DNA from: Rhizophagus irregularis
Taxonomy: Eukaryota; Glomeromycota; Glomeromycetes; Glomerales; Glomeraceae
NCBI RefSeq assembly: GCF_026210795.1
Contig: NC_089454.1
Location: 1,612,001 to 1,676,000, forward strand
Reading direction: 5' to 3'
Length of the DNA stretch: 64,000 nt
In this document: piece after piece, positions 50,387 through 63,040 of the stretch
Position numbering within the stretch: the first letter of the stretch is position 1
Layout: the number at the start of each line of letters is the position of its first letter
Position numbers and translations under genes: made by a program
Notes under the pieces: model-generated
The model's database searches: none
The model's input: only the letters and a program-made list of their open reading frames with translations
What the model was told of the DNA's origin: nothing

Positions 50387-51539
50387 TTATTTTTGAATTA
50401 TTTCATCATCTTCTTTAATCTCTCTTCTTTCTAAAATTTTATCAATTAATCCAAATTCTAATGCTTCTTCAGAATTCATGAAGTGATCTCTTTCAACAGC
50501 TTTCTCAATTTCTTCTAAACTATGCTTCTTGGTATGTTTTTTATAAATCATGTTTAATCTCTCCTTAACTCTCAATATTTCTTTTGCTTGAATAGCAATA
50601 TCACTTGCTTGTCCTACTGCTCCTCCTATCGGTTGATGTATCATGATGCTTGAGTTTGGAAGTGCGTATCTTTTACCTGATTCTCCTATTAAATATTTAA
50701 ATAAGAATTAACTTAATTCATTAATAGATTTGTATTAGTTTCAATAATAATAATTAAAAATACCCGCAGCAAGTAATAATGATCCCATTGAGCAAGCTTG
50801 ACCATTACAAAGTGTTGATACTGGCGATTGAATGTACTGATAATACAAAATGTATTAATGATATAATTAATAAAATAATCATTCCATTAAGATCAAAATT
50901 TTTTCATTTAAAGAAAATCACCTGCATCTATAAAAAGAATATATATATATAATCTATATTAATATTATAGATAAAAATTATAAGGAATTTTTTTTTAAAA
51001 AAAAAATAACTTACTGTATCATAAATTGCCAGTCCTGCCGTAACACTTCCGCCAGGACTGTTAATGTATAAACTAATTGATTTTTCCGGATTTTCGGCTT
51101 CAAGAAATAATAATTGTGCTATGATTACTGCTGCTTCACTGTCTTCTATCTTTCAATACAAATTCACACATAAGTTTATATATTTCGTAAAAAGACGAGA
51201 GTTTTTCTTTTAATACATACGTGGCCATTCAAACATATAATTCGTTCTTTTAATAACCGAGAAAATATATCATATGATCGTTCTCCCCTTGACTACATTT
51301 TGTTCAAAAGAAATAAATTAAATAACAAAAACCAGCTTTATATTCTGTGTACATATATATACCGTTTGTTCAACGACAAAAGGAATTAATGATTGTGCCT
51401 TAAAACGTGAAGAACATCGACTAAAGTTATCTTCTTTTGCGTTAAATTTTACAAAAGAATGATAATCATGAAAAGTCCTTTTAGTAACATGTGAATATAA
51501 TTGACGCGTTCTTATTAATGTTCGCGTTAAAACGAACAT
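50387..51539 (-). CDS. CLPP: Mitochondrial ATP-dependent Clp protease, proteolytic subunit
   Basis: The serine protease ring of the mitochondrial ClpXP system. It starts at 51539 with an Arg-rich leader ([20 protein letters not shown]). Mature-domain exons give [47 protein letters not shown] and [20 protein letters not shown] with the catalytic Ser in CSMGS. The last exon has [20 protein letters not shown] with the catalytic His and [20 protein letters not shown] with the catalytic Asp. The triad is complete. GQACSMG replaces the usual GQAASMG. ClpP is absent from baker's yeast but present in many other fungi. It shares a 157-base divergent promoter with the MMSDH gene. Confidence 0.96.
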
Positions 51540-51569
51540 TTTTCAAAGTTCAATATGTTCAATATTTAA

Positions 51570-51590
51570 TTTTTTTTTTTAAAAAAAAAA
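51570..51590. promoter_or_regulatory. T11-A10 tract in the ClpP/MMSDH bidirectional promoter
   Basis: A run of eleven T then ten A, 30 bases upstream of the ClpP start and about 106 upstream of the MMSDH start. It is self-complementary, so it presents the same sequence to both genes. Its role as a nucleosome-free core promoter is inferred. Confidence 0.4.
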
Positions 51591-51696
51591 TATTACAAAA
51601 TATTACCAAATTTGGTTAGAAGCGGATTTATTATCGATCATCAACAGTAGGTGTCGAATTAACAACCACCTTTTTTTTTATTAAAAAATAATTATT

Positions 51697-53983
51697 ATGT
51701 TGTCGTCTCGTTTAAGGTTACAGCCAAAAACCACGTCTTTAGTAAATAATATTTATGAACGTATTTGGAAAATAAATCGATCCTTTTCTACATCACACCC
51801 CTCATTACAACCTGCTTCACCGATTGATCCTCTGAAAAGTTTTCGTACAACTCCTCTTTTCATAAATGGAAAATTTGTTGAATCAATTACTAACAATTGG
51901 ATTCCTGTTCATAATCCTGTAAATGAACTGAATAAATGAAATCATTTATATTATTTTTATGTATTTCTTATTCATGAAAGTTTCATTATATTTTAAGGCA
52001 AACAACGAACTAGTAACTCTTATTCCGGAAACTACGCCGCAAGAATTGAATGACGCGGCAGAAACAGCCGCCGAAGCATTTAAATCTTGGCGAAAGTCTT
52101 CAATTCTCACAAGACAACGCATATTATTAGACTTACAACTCTTAATCCGTGAAAACACTGATAAAATAGCAAAGTCCATCACTGAAGAACAAGGTAAAAC
52201 TCTCGCTGACGCAAAAGGTGACGTGTTGCGTGGTAGACAAGTAGTAGAGCATGCGTGTGGTATTACGAATTTATTGTTGGGTGAACAATTAGCTGTATCT
52301 AATGATATGGATACATATACTATAAGAGAACCATTAGGTGTTACTGCTGGTATTTGTCCATTTAATTTTCCGGCAATGATACCATTATGGATGTTTCCTT
52401 TATCTATTGCTGCCGGAAATACAATGATTATTAAGCCAAGTGAGCGTGACCCTGGTGCTATGATGATACTTGCTCAATTGGCTAAAGAAGCTGGTGTTCC
52501 AGATGGTGTTCTAAATGTTGTTCATGGATCTGTTGAAACCGTGAATTTCTTATGCGATAATGAACATATTAAAGCAATATCTTTTGTTGGAAGTGATAAA
52601 GGTTAGAGATCAAAAGTTGTAGATTTTATTAAATAATATATTCACATATTTACGCGTAATTTATCATCATATAGCTGGAAAGTATATTCACAAACGAGGC
52701 ACTTTAAACGGAAAGAGAGTACAGGCATGTTATTATTATTTATGAAAGAAACAAATTTATATTTATCATCATTTTTTTTAAAAATAATTTTCCTTGTTAC
52801 TTTTTTAAATTGTTTTAGGCAAATTTAGGTGCAAAAAATCACGGTGTCATAATGCCAGATGCCAATAAGGTATTTAATAAAATGAGAAATTATATTCATT
52901 TAAGAAGTTGGAATTAATAGATAATTATATTATTAGAATCATACTTTAAACCAATTGGCTGGTGCTGCTTTTGGTGCCGCGGGGCAGCGTTGTATGGCGT
53001 TATCCACCGTTGTTTTTGTAGGCGAAGCAGAAGAATGGCTTCCCGAACTTGTGGAGCGCGCAAAAAAACTCAAAGTATCTGGAGGATTCGAACCAGATGT
53101 TGATGTTGGACCCTTGATTTCTCGCGAAGCAAAAGGACGTGTCGAACGGTTAATTCAAAGTGGGGTCGAACAGGGAGCTAAATTAGTATTGGATGGTCGT
53201 AATCCAAGTGTTTCTAAAGAATATAAAAATGGAAATTTTGTTGGGCCAACAATCTTGTCCAAGGTAACTACAGAAATGGATTGTTACAAGGTAAATAACA
53301 TTTTAAATTTATAGAGGAACTATTTTTCTTTTTCAAGTTTGTAATTTCGTACTATATTTATAGGAAGAAATATTTGGACCTGTTCTTGTTTGTTTAAATG
53401 TTGATACACTAGATGAAGCCATTGATTTGATCAATAAAAATCCTTATGGAAATGGAACGGCTATTTTTACAAATAGTGGTAGTAACGCTCGTTATTTCAC
53501 AAATAATATTGAAGCCGGACAAATTGGCGGTAAAGCTTTATTTTCTAATTAATGCGTAAAATACCGGAATTATTTTTATTAATTTCAGATACTTTTTATT
53601 TATAGTTAATGTGCCTATTCCTGTCCCTTTACCAATGTTTTCATTTACTGGTAACCGCGCTTCTATCCAGGGTGATATCAATTTTTGTAAGTAACAAAAT
53701 TTTTATATTTTGTATGAAATTATATTATGTATATATCTTTAATTATACCTTTATGTATCTATGACTCAAAGATGGAAAATCCGGGTTGCAATTTTATACA
53801 CAAACTAAAACAGTTACTTCTTTATGGAGACATGAAGATGTAAATCATACTAAGTCTGCCGTCAATATGGTAAGCACGAGATTAAAAATTAATTTTATAA
53901 TTTTTTTCTTTTCTTTTTTTTAATTTAATTAATAATTCAATTCTTAATCAACTCTGTATATATTATAGCCTACAATGCGATAA
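51697..53983 (+). CDS. Methylmalonate-semialdehyde dehydrogenase (ALDH6 family)
   Basis: A mitochondrial enzyme that oxidises methylmalonate or malonate semialdehyde to propionyl- or acetyl-CoA in valine and pyrimidine breakdown. Exon 1 starts [20 protein letters not shown] with an Arg-rich leader and the TSHPS-type cleavage region, then [20 protein letters not shown]. Exon 2 has [60 protein letters not shown] and the NAD-binding ISFVGSDK. Later exons give [36 protein letters not shown] with the catalytic Cys, [36 protein letters not shown] and [16 protein letters not shown], ending SAVNMPTMR. GQRCMA and [12 protein letters not shown] identify MMSDH rather than other aldehyde dehydrogenases. 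Confidence 0.96.
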
Positions 53984-54166
53984 AGATAATAAAAATTATT
54001 TATTTAATTTTTTTTTACACAAAATCACAAAATTGGTAGTTTTAGCGATCAGATCGACAGATCTATCTAATATATCAAATGAATTCTTAATACTTTATCT
54101 TATAAGAAGTAACCCGACTTTTTTAAATAATTGATGCCATATTTGTCAAGCTCAATGTAAATTATT

Positions 54167-54828
54167 TCATGCATTCCATACTCTCTTAACAACTTCAGTC
54201 AAACCTACATCATTTGTATTGAATTCATAACAACCGTAAAGAACAATAATAGTGGCTCCTCTCAAACCCCACGTTGTTATCTTATTCAAAATAGGATTTC
54301 TCCGATGTGGTAAATAATCACTGATAACAGCATCGAAACCAATATGACAATGAATTGGGATAATAACACCAAGGCAAAGGTCGGTAATTGGATGTGCTCC
54401 ATTCACAACTGATGCCACAGTGAGTGGGATCAACGATACCGATAGTAAACGCTCGAAATCCCAATGATAAGATCCCGCAACTTTGTCTCTTGGTGGAAGT
54501 TTCACTGCTTCATTGACACTTCCCTTGATATAAGCTTATTATTATAACATGTCAAATTAATTGTTTAATACGCAAACACACAGTATGTTAATATGAGACG
54601 AGAACTTAATAATTTGACTTACAGGCACCATCACTGTTAGTCTTGGTAGCCTTGAATGCACAAGCACGGCCTAGTCAACATATAAGTTAGTTCAAATGTT
54701 CGAATAGTATATACAAAATAATAGCAAATATTTATCATACTTGTGTGAAAACTTGCTATTCTAATAATGGGTACCCTGCGAATAGGATTATTCAAGCGTG
54801 GAATGACGTTATAAATTCTAAGAGACAT
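54167..54828 (-). CDS. SDH4: Succinate dehydrogenase membrane anchor subunit (CybS/SDHD)
   Basis: The small heme-binding membrane subunit of respiratory complex II. Exon 1 (54828 on) has a basic leader, MSLRIYNVIPRLNNPIRRVP. A short middle exon gives SRLPRLTVMVP and the last exon runs from GSVNEAVKLPPRDKV to VKRVWNA. Three membrane helices are visible. SYHWDFERLLSVSLIPLTVA is the family hallmark (HW..ERLLS). HCHIGFDAVISDYLP holds the presumed heme His and the quinone-site Asp-Tyr. The length, near 160 residues, is normal. Confidence 0.92.
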
Positions 54829-55018
54829 TTTTTATCAAATTCGAGAATAAAAAATGAATTGAAGTTTTAAATCACATGTGACGATTATGACTATCAAAAA
54901 TAATCCAATCACAGGCCCAGATTTTTAGATTGAAAAAAATCCGGCGTAAACGGGTAGTCTAGAGGTAGTGGGCAGTAGAAATAACAATTATACAAACGTA
55001 TTCTAAATTTTCTTTAAA

Positions 55019-57496
55019 ATGGATACAACTAATTCACAAGGAATCGTAACTGTGCCTCCAAGTCTTTCTTACTTCTGCGTTTATAACCCTTCTTTTGGAG
55101 ATACGGACGATTCACAAAGTGATCAATTACTCTATTACACTTCTAAAAAAACAGTGCCAATGGACGTTAAGATACGCCAAGTTGGTCTTGCACAGGGTTT
55201 AGTAAACTTTACAAGGTTCGCGATTTTTTTATAAATCATTTTAGTAGTTATAAAAGGATGTATTTAGAAATTTTAGCTATAAATGAAATGAGAGATTAGG
55301 AATAATGCGACGGAACATAAGTTGTTGACTGAATGCCATTTTTGAACATTATTAAATATAGTATGAATTATTCTCTATTGCTGCGCCATATTGCAGAGTA
55401 TTCTCGCCCTCAAAACCTTGCGAAAACGTTCATACACAAAAAAATCGCCTTGCGTTTTACGAACCTGAACCTGATTATTGGATACATATTGTAAGTATAA
55501 ATTTATAAAATTTTTAATCTTTCAATTGATAGAAGACTGACTTTTTCATTTAAAGTCTATCGAATTAGGTCATGTAAAAAAAGTAATTAAAGATAAAGAA
55601 GGAAAGCCAAAAACTACTATTGACTATCTTGATTCAAATTTGCATGATTCAGGAGTAAAGAGAATGCTTGAATTAGGATATGAAATGTATAGAGTAAGCA
55701 CATGATTTACTTTTAGTAATTTAAAAGAATCATCTTTTTTTTTTAAAAACTAATTTTATTTTTAAATTCATACTCTAGATTTTTAATGGACCATTCGAAT
55801 ATACAGTGAGAACTGATGGAATCAAAGCTTTGAAAAATAAATTAGAAGAATTTTTTGCAAATTGGGTTTTTGAATGGGATTTTGAAAAGACGGAATTAAC
55901 TAAAACGGTTGATGGTATCTATAATAATATATATTTTTATTTTTATTAGAAAAAATATTTTATAAACTTGTATGATTAATTTTATCTATTCTAGGTATTC
56001 TATATATGCCATTATCTGACTCTGCTGAGTCACAAATTACGTCATTTGTTAATCAAATTCAATCGGATTATGAATTTATTTCAGACATGTTTGTAATTTG
56101 GCAGAATAAGTTAGTTTATCGTGGAAATGGAGCAATCCCAGTAAATAATGTTAGAGGAATATGGCGACATTTAGTTAGTTACATAGCAGAAAGAGATGAA
56201 CATGACCGAGAAATTGAAAATAAGAGAAAGAACAAAGAAGCTGAAAAAGTTAGTAATTTGGTTTTATATTGATATCTTTACAGAAGGAGATTTAAAATAA
56301 TGAATACTTTTCCATAGGTATCAACATTTATGGGTTTCACAAGAAATATCTCTGGAAGTAATCTTTTATCATATTTTTCAACTACGCCGAAAGTTTCACC
56401 TAGCACATCCCCTACAAACTCAACTTCTCACAACCCCTCTACTGCACCTCTTGAAACAAATGGTCTTCTATCTCCTTCGACACAAGTATTCATCCCGGGA
56501 CCTTCAAATTTTTTGTTGGGGCCAACCAATTTGCACGGCCCTGACGGAGACATACATCCCGTAAAGGTATATTTGTCGAAAAATTCAAATAGTAGTAATA
56601 TTAGGACAGTTGATCATCGACATGATGTGGATGAAAGTGATATTGAAGAATATTATCTTGTTGCTTATAAGGTTCGAGTGAGATATGTGTTTGTAATAAT
56701 TAAATTTTTAGTATTTATTAATTCTTAAATTTCCTGTTTTAAATAAATTTTCTGAACAGCAAAATGCTCTTACGCTAGTTTTCTTTATACCGCTCAACTC
56801 ATTAGAAGGTTCTGCAAAAGTACAAGAAATGGTTTTTTATAGATCTTTTCATAATTATTTGACTTCACAGTCGGAAGAAATTATAAAGATTCTGAATGAA
56901 AATCATGAAAAGTCAAAAAAACTTGGGTAATTATTTAATTATATAAATATTATATAAATATATTGCTTTATGATCATTAAATTACATCTTCTAATTATAT
57001 AATAGGAGGACAGATATAGATAAGGAATATCGATATTTATTTTTCAATAAGATGACATTAGCTGTTAAATCATCTCTATATCCTTTCTCTTCCAATGGAT
57101 CTCTAACCTCTTCATCAAGGGGTCTAACAATTACAAGCGAAATGGCTCATGCATTATGTGAATTGCATGAGGACCTCGAAAAGTATATTTTTTATTTTTT
57201 TCTTTCATTATAAAGAATGAATTACGTTTAACTTTTTCTCTGTATTATTTAGGTACCCACAGCTGACGGAAATATATACTCGTTCTTCAACTAATTTTTG
57301 GATAGTTGGGAAAAGGTCAGAAGGACGAGTATTATATATTGTTGTTCCTAAAAAAGAAGCATCATTGGCGGAGGTTGAAGGTATATAAATTTGTTAAATA
57401 AAATTTTTCTTCATTATTTGTAATAATTGTTTCCAATTATTAGATGACGTAAGAAGAATAACAGCAATATATTTTTCTGGAGATAATATCTATTAA
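55019..57496 (+). CDS. CCZ1: CCZ1 homologue (vacuolar fusion / Rab7 GEF subunit)
   Basis: With MON1 forms the exchange factor that activates Rab7/Ypt7 on late endosomes and vacuoles. About nine exons. The first starts at 55019 and contains PSLSYFCVYNPSFGDTDDSQ and DQLLYYTSKKTVPMDVKIRQ, then VGLAQGLVNFTR, the longin-domain signature of CCZ1. Later exons have LAFYEPEPDYWIHI, SIELGHVKKVI, FEYTVRTDGIKALKNKLEEF, GILYMPLSDSAESQI, VIWQNKLVYRGNGAI, a Ser/Pro/Thr-rich linker, KQNALTLVFFIPLN and RSSTNFWIVGKRSEGRVLYI. The last exon reads DDVRRITAIYFSGDNIY with the stop at 57494-57496. The order matches CCZ1 throughout. Confidence 0.94.
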
Positions 57497-57699
57497 AGAA
57501 TTTATTACACATTATTCTGTAAATTATGATTAATAATTATTATCTTTTATTATTTATATTTATTTTTAATTATATTAGCCAAATTATTTCCTGTAATAAT
57601 AATAACACCACTATATTATGTCAAATTAATAGCAGCTTATGGGATCATGTTAATACCAATATTTATAAGTTGGTGGTTGGTTTAGCATATATGAAGCAA

Positions 57700-60600
57700 A
57701 TATCTCATCGCTTTAGCACTTAAGTTGAAAATCAAATTGAATGTTAAATCTAAAGACGAACTTTCAACTTTAGTGGTGAATCCTAGACATTAACTTCATT
57801 TAAATAATAATTGGCTGCTTTCTTTAGTAATGCTTGATATTTTTTATTTAGATTTAGAATAAATGACTATAAAGAATAAAGATCAATGGTAAGCAGAGTA
57901 CACTAATATTTAACAGATATAATAGGAAAATAATTACTCACAATGATAACATCTTTGCCACTACATTCGTAAGTTTGGCAGTGCTGTTACTTCTTCCGGT
58001 ATATCAGATTTCATGATTGAAAAAACTATTGGCCATATATTTGTTGGCCAATTAGCCAGATATATCTCAGTACTTGCTCTTATAATATGACAATCAAAAC
58101 TTTAGCAAAATAGTTGCAATTAACAAATAAAAATTTTAACTCACCATTAGATTGAACACAGAGAACAGGCATTGATAATATCTCTTCAAAAAGTTTTTCT
58201 GGTAGAGTGGACACCATTAGTTTAAACATGAGAATTATGGCCTGATGTAGTAGTTTTGACAAATCACCCTCTGTTTTTTAGAGTATGGACGTAGTGGCTG
58301 TTTCTATGTAGATGAATTCAAATTGTCGACTGAAAGAAAGAATTCCATCATATTTTTTCTTTTTTGTATTCTTCAATCAAGACATTTCTGGATGCAACTT
58401 TCCACTTCACCTCTTATACTAATGAAGAAAATAATCAGTTAATTGCCGATCCGTTTAAAAACAGCACTATCGTATATATAAAATACATATAGCTTTTAAA
58501 TCTGACGCGCGTACAATGTAAAGTCATTCTTTTCCATAGTAAAGTTATAATTTTTTTAACATATTATTTTTCCTTGGGTTTTTTTTACATATATTATATG
58601 ATTTTTATTAAAAAATATTGAGTTATCGCAGTTTTAGTATTTGTGAATTTATTGCCAACTATGCAATTTTCGTTAAATTTCACCCCGCACATATAATGCT
58701 AAAAAAGTAAAAATTGTGCCAATATTAAACAAATTGACAATTAAATAATTAATAAATGGTTTTTTTTAGTAATTTAAAGTTGGTTGATTGTTACTATAAG
58801 CCATTTGTTGATATTTAAATATAATAATATAATAAAAAGTTATCAATGCAAAATTCACATATAAAAGTTAAATCTGACGCACATGAAATGTAAAGTTGTT
58901 TTTTTCAATAATAAAGGTACAAATATTTTAGCATATTATTTTTCCTTGGGTTTTTTTACATATATTATATAATTTTTATTATATATAATAATAAATTATT
59001 CCCTTATCTAGTATTATATAGTTTTCTTACAATTGTGCAATTTTTGCTTAAATTTAACCATTAATTAACCCCAAAAAAAGTGCCGATTTTAAACGGATCA
59101 GCAATTAAGAACATAAAACATCAGTATAAATTGCATTTCTCATACTATCAGAAAATCCATTCATCAAATAATTCAAAATAATCATCAAAAAGTGCCACAA
59201 TGTGACTATTATACCACCCTTTCTGTAGTTTAAAGCTATTAAGATTCAACAAGCCATTATCTTAAAATAGTAGAAAACTGTGCACAAAATCAATATTAGA
59301 AAAGAAAATATTATGATAGAATATGCTCTAAATACTTACAATTTTTAAAAGAAATGATGCATATAAACAATATTACAATCCAAATTATTATAGTTGATTT
59401 TGACTTTTTGACAAGAGGATTTCAACAAGTTATTAATTGTCTTTTTATAATTACTGAATCTCATCACTTTAGCACTTAAAATGAAAATCAAATTGAATGT
59501 TAAATCTAAAGATGAACTTTCAACTTTAGTAGTGAATCCTAAATATTAACTTCATTTAAATAATAATTAGCTGCTTTCTTTAGTAATGCTTGATATTTTT
59601 TATTTAGATTTAGAATAAATGACTATAAAGAATAAAGATCAATAGTTAGCAGAATACACTAATATTTAACAGATATAATAGGAAAATAATTATCCCAATA
59701 ATAACATCTTTACCATTACATTTATAAGTTTGGCAGTACTGTTACTTCTTCTGATATATCAGATTCCATGATTGAAAAAACTATTAGCCACATATTTGTT
59801 GACCAATTAGCCAGATATATCTCAGTACTTGCTCTTATAATATAACAATCAAAGCTTTAGTAAAACAGTTGCAATTAACAAATAAAAATTTTAACTTACC
59901 ATTAAATTAAATACAAAGAACAGGCATTACTAATATCTCTTCAAAAAGTTTTTCTAGTAGAGTGGACACTATTAGTTTAAATATAAGAATTATAGCCTGA
60001 TGTAGTTTTGACAAATCACTCTCTGTTTTTGAGAGTATAGACGTAGTGGCTATTTCTATGTAAATGAATTCAAATTGTCAACTGAAAGAAAGAATTCCAT
60101 TATATTTTTTCTTTTTTGTGTTCTTCAATCAAGACATTTCTGAATGCAACTTTCCACTTCACCTCTTATGCTAATGAAGAAAATAATCAGTTAAGAACAT
60201 AAAACATCAGTATAAATTGCATTAGAGAATCCATCCATTAACTGATTCAAGATAATCATCAAAAAATACCACAATATGACTATTATACCACCTTTCCTAT
60301 AGTTTAAAGTAACAAACTATTATTTTAAAATAGTAGAAAATTGTGCATAAAATCAATATTAGGAAAGAAAATATCATGATAAAATATGCTTCAAATACTT
60401 ACAATTTTTAAAAGAAATGATGCATATAAACAATATTACAATCCAAATTATTATAGTTGATTTTGACTTTTTGACAAGAGAATTTCAACAAGCTATTAAT
60501 TGTCTTTTTATAATTACTGAATCTCATCACTTTAGCACTTAAAATGAAAATCAAATTGAATGTTAAATCTAAAGATGAACTTTCAACTTTAGTAGTGAAT

Positions 60601-61550
60601 CCTAAATATTAACTTTATTTAAATAATAATCAGCTGCTTTCTTTAGTAATGCTTGATATTTTTTATTTAAATTTAGAATAAATGACTATAAAAAATAAAG
60701 ATCAATAGTTAGCAGAGTACACTAATATTTAACAAATATAATAAAAAAAATAATTATCCCAATAATAACATCTTTACCATTACATTTATAAGTTTGACAG
60801 TACTGTTACTTCTTCTGATATATCAGATTCCATGATTGAAAAAACAGTACTTGCTCTTATAATATGACAATCAAAGCTTTAGTAAAACAGTTGCAATTAA
60901 CAAATAAAAATTTTAACTTACTATTAAATTGAATACAAAGAACAGGCATTAATAATATCTCTTCAAAAAGTTTTTCTGGTAGAGTGGATACCATTAGTTT
61001 AAACATAAGAATTATAGCCTGGTGTAGTTTTGACAAATCACTCTCTGTTTTTGAGAGTATGGATGTAATGGCTGTTTCTATGTAAATGAATTCAAATTGT
61101 CAACTAAAAGAAAGAATTCCATTATATTTTTTCTTTTTTGTGTTCTTCAATCAAGACATTTCTGAATGCAACTTTCCACTTCACCTCTTATGCTAATGAA
61201 GAAAATAATCAGTTAAGAACATAAAACATCAGTATAAATTGCATTAGAAAATCCATCCATTAACTGATTCAAGATAATCATCAAAAAATACCACAATATG
61301 ACTATTATACCACCTTTCCTATAGTTTAAAGCAACAAACTATTATCTTAAAATAGTAGAAAATTGTGCATAAAATCAATATTAGGAAAGAAAATATCATG
61401 ATAGAATATGCTTCAAATACTTACAAATTTTGAAAGAGATAATGCATATAAATAATATTACAATCCAAATTATTATAGTTGATTTTGACTTTTTGACAAA
61501 AGGATTTCAACAAGCTATTAATTGTCTTTTTATAATTACTAGATAGCAAG
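57700..61550 (-). pseudogene. Tandem array of three decayed copies of a multi-copy gene
   Basis: One unit of about 1.06 kb is repeated three times, with equivalent points CTTTAGCACTTAA at about 57712, 59468 and 60531. The first copy is longer because it holds a 662-bp transposon. Minus-strand reading shows coding-like pieces: WKVASRNVLIEEYKKEK, DGILSFSRQFEFIYIETATT, DLSKLLHQAIILMFKLMVST and LPEKLFEEILSMPVLCVQSN before a GTGAGT donor. The word DGIL....EF..IE resembles a PD-(D/E)XK nuclease core, and large families of this look are, from memory, common in Rhizophagus. All copies carry stops and frame breaks. Copies 2 and 3 are nearly identical to each other and copy 1 is more diverged, so duplication came in two rounds. 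Confidence 0.6.
58443..59104. mobile_element. 662-bp piggyBac-type MITE inserted in the tandem array
   Basis: Terminal inverted repeats TTGC(C/T)GATCCGTTTAAAA followed by a variable base and C.GCAC, flanked by TTAA on both sides (58439-58442 and 59105-59108). The neighbouring copies of the host repeat carry the uninterrupted site CAGTTAAGAAC (about 60191 and 61212), which proves the boundaries and the 4-base TTAA duplication typical of piggyBac. There is no coding capacity. Internally, TCTGACGC (58501 and 58873) and TTTTCCTTGGG (near 58570 and 58942) recur at 372 bases, and a worn copy of the right terminus lies near 58725-58745, so the element is an internal tandem dimer. Confidence 0.85.
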
Positions 61551-62186
61551 TTATTGCACAAAATGAATTCTAATCAATCAGAAAAAAACTAAAAAAATAG
61601 AACTGAATTGAACTATTTAGAACTTTATAATTAATATATAGAATTTAATAAAGTTTAATAAACAATATATAGTTTTAATTGATTGTTATAAAAAGATAAT
61701 AATAATAATTTTATTAATATTATTCCAATTGCTATGAAATTATTACTATTAAATTCCTCTTAATAAAATAATTCTAATTAGTGATATCTGTCTATTAAAC
61801 TCTTTTTGCCAAAAATTATTATTAATTAAAGTATATAATAATAATTTAATTGTAATTTTAATTATATAAATTATAATTTATTATAAAAATATATAAAATT
61901 ATATATAGTTTTATAAATTTTTTTTACAATTTAGTTTTTCAGTTTACTTTAAATCACTAAAGTGAATAATTTCTATTAGCTAGAATTATCAATTTTTACT
62001 GGCACTATGTTTTTTTAATGCTGGTTAATTATCATAATTTTAGTTACTGGTAATCATCAACTCTGGTGATAATTACAGTGCATACAACCTAGTCCCAACA
62101 AAAAAAATTTTAAATGGCCAAATTTTTTACATTATGTAATACATAATCCTATAATTTTATTGGTCAGATTTATTTAATTTAAGTTA
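61551..62186. other. Gene-free A/T-rich region
   Basis: About 640 bases between the array and the next inverted-repeat element. It contains runs of TA and TAA and no recognisable gene, terminal repeat or RNA. Confidence 0.5.
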
Positions 62187-62943
62187 TCCCTTAAACTGTT
62201 TTGCGGGCAAATTTGCCTGCAATTTCTAAATTAGAATAAATGACGCTATAAAAAATTCTTTAATTTTGGCCAGATCGTCACATAATTTTGCAGCCAAATT
62301 GATCTACATTCTGGCCATAAATTGTATGAGTTAGATATACAGTTGATCATTAAAATTGGATTAGAAATTAACCCGCAAAAATAGTATCAGAATTTTTATA
62401 TAATAAAATTTAAACTTTTCTTACCATATTTTTTCTCTATTTGAATATTTATTATAACTTTTTATTTTTATTATAAAAATTTTGCATTATAATAAACAAA
62501 ATAGAGATAAAAAAAAATCAATTATTATGAATATATAATTAAAATGCATAATAAAATTTTCATTAAGGTTCTATATAAAGTCAAAATCCTACTTTTAAAT
62601 ATCAAACATCATATTAACAAAAGTCGTTTCTCATATCAAATTCTACATATTCTATTAAGCTTTTATATAGCTACAATTAATTATCAATGAAATCGTCAAA
62701 GTTAAGTGCAAAGTTTTTTAAAATTTTGTGATTATCTTAAAATACAACTTTTAACCAATGGGTAATTTTTGATTTTCTAATATATAATTAATAAATGATA
62801 ATAATTGCTGCACAATATATAATTTAAACTATCTTAGAAAAAAATTTTATTAAAATTGCTTTATTTTTCATAAAATTAGATGAGAGCTGAAATTTGGTAA
62901 AATTGCGGGCAAATTTGCCCGCAATTGCTTACAGTTTAAGGGA
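62187..62943. mobile_element. 757-bp inverted-repeat element with palindromic subtermini
   Basis: Ends TCCCTTAAACTGT and its complement ACAGTTTAAGGGA, flanked by TA on each side (62185-62186, 62944-62945). Each end is followed by the palindrome GCGGGCAAATTTGCCCGC (one base changed on the left). A further inverted pair, CTCTATTT..TATTTATTATAA and TTATAATAAA..AAATAGAG, lies near the middle (about 62433-62513). No open frame is present. It is best read as a TA-inserting MITE. Confidence 0.6.
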
Positions 62944-63040
62944 TAATTCTTAATTCTAGCCAAATTTACATAGTTAATTCGTGATCTGCTAATTACGTGC
63001 AGAATTTTACTATGCAATTTCTGGATTAATTTTTATAATA

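Noticed and set aside
54950-54990. tRNA-like start (GGGTAGTCTAGAGGTAGTGG) before CCZ1
   Set aside because: No B box or acceptor stem follows; it is the CCZ1 5' UTR/promoter.
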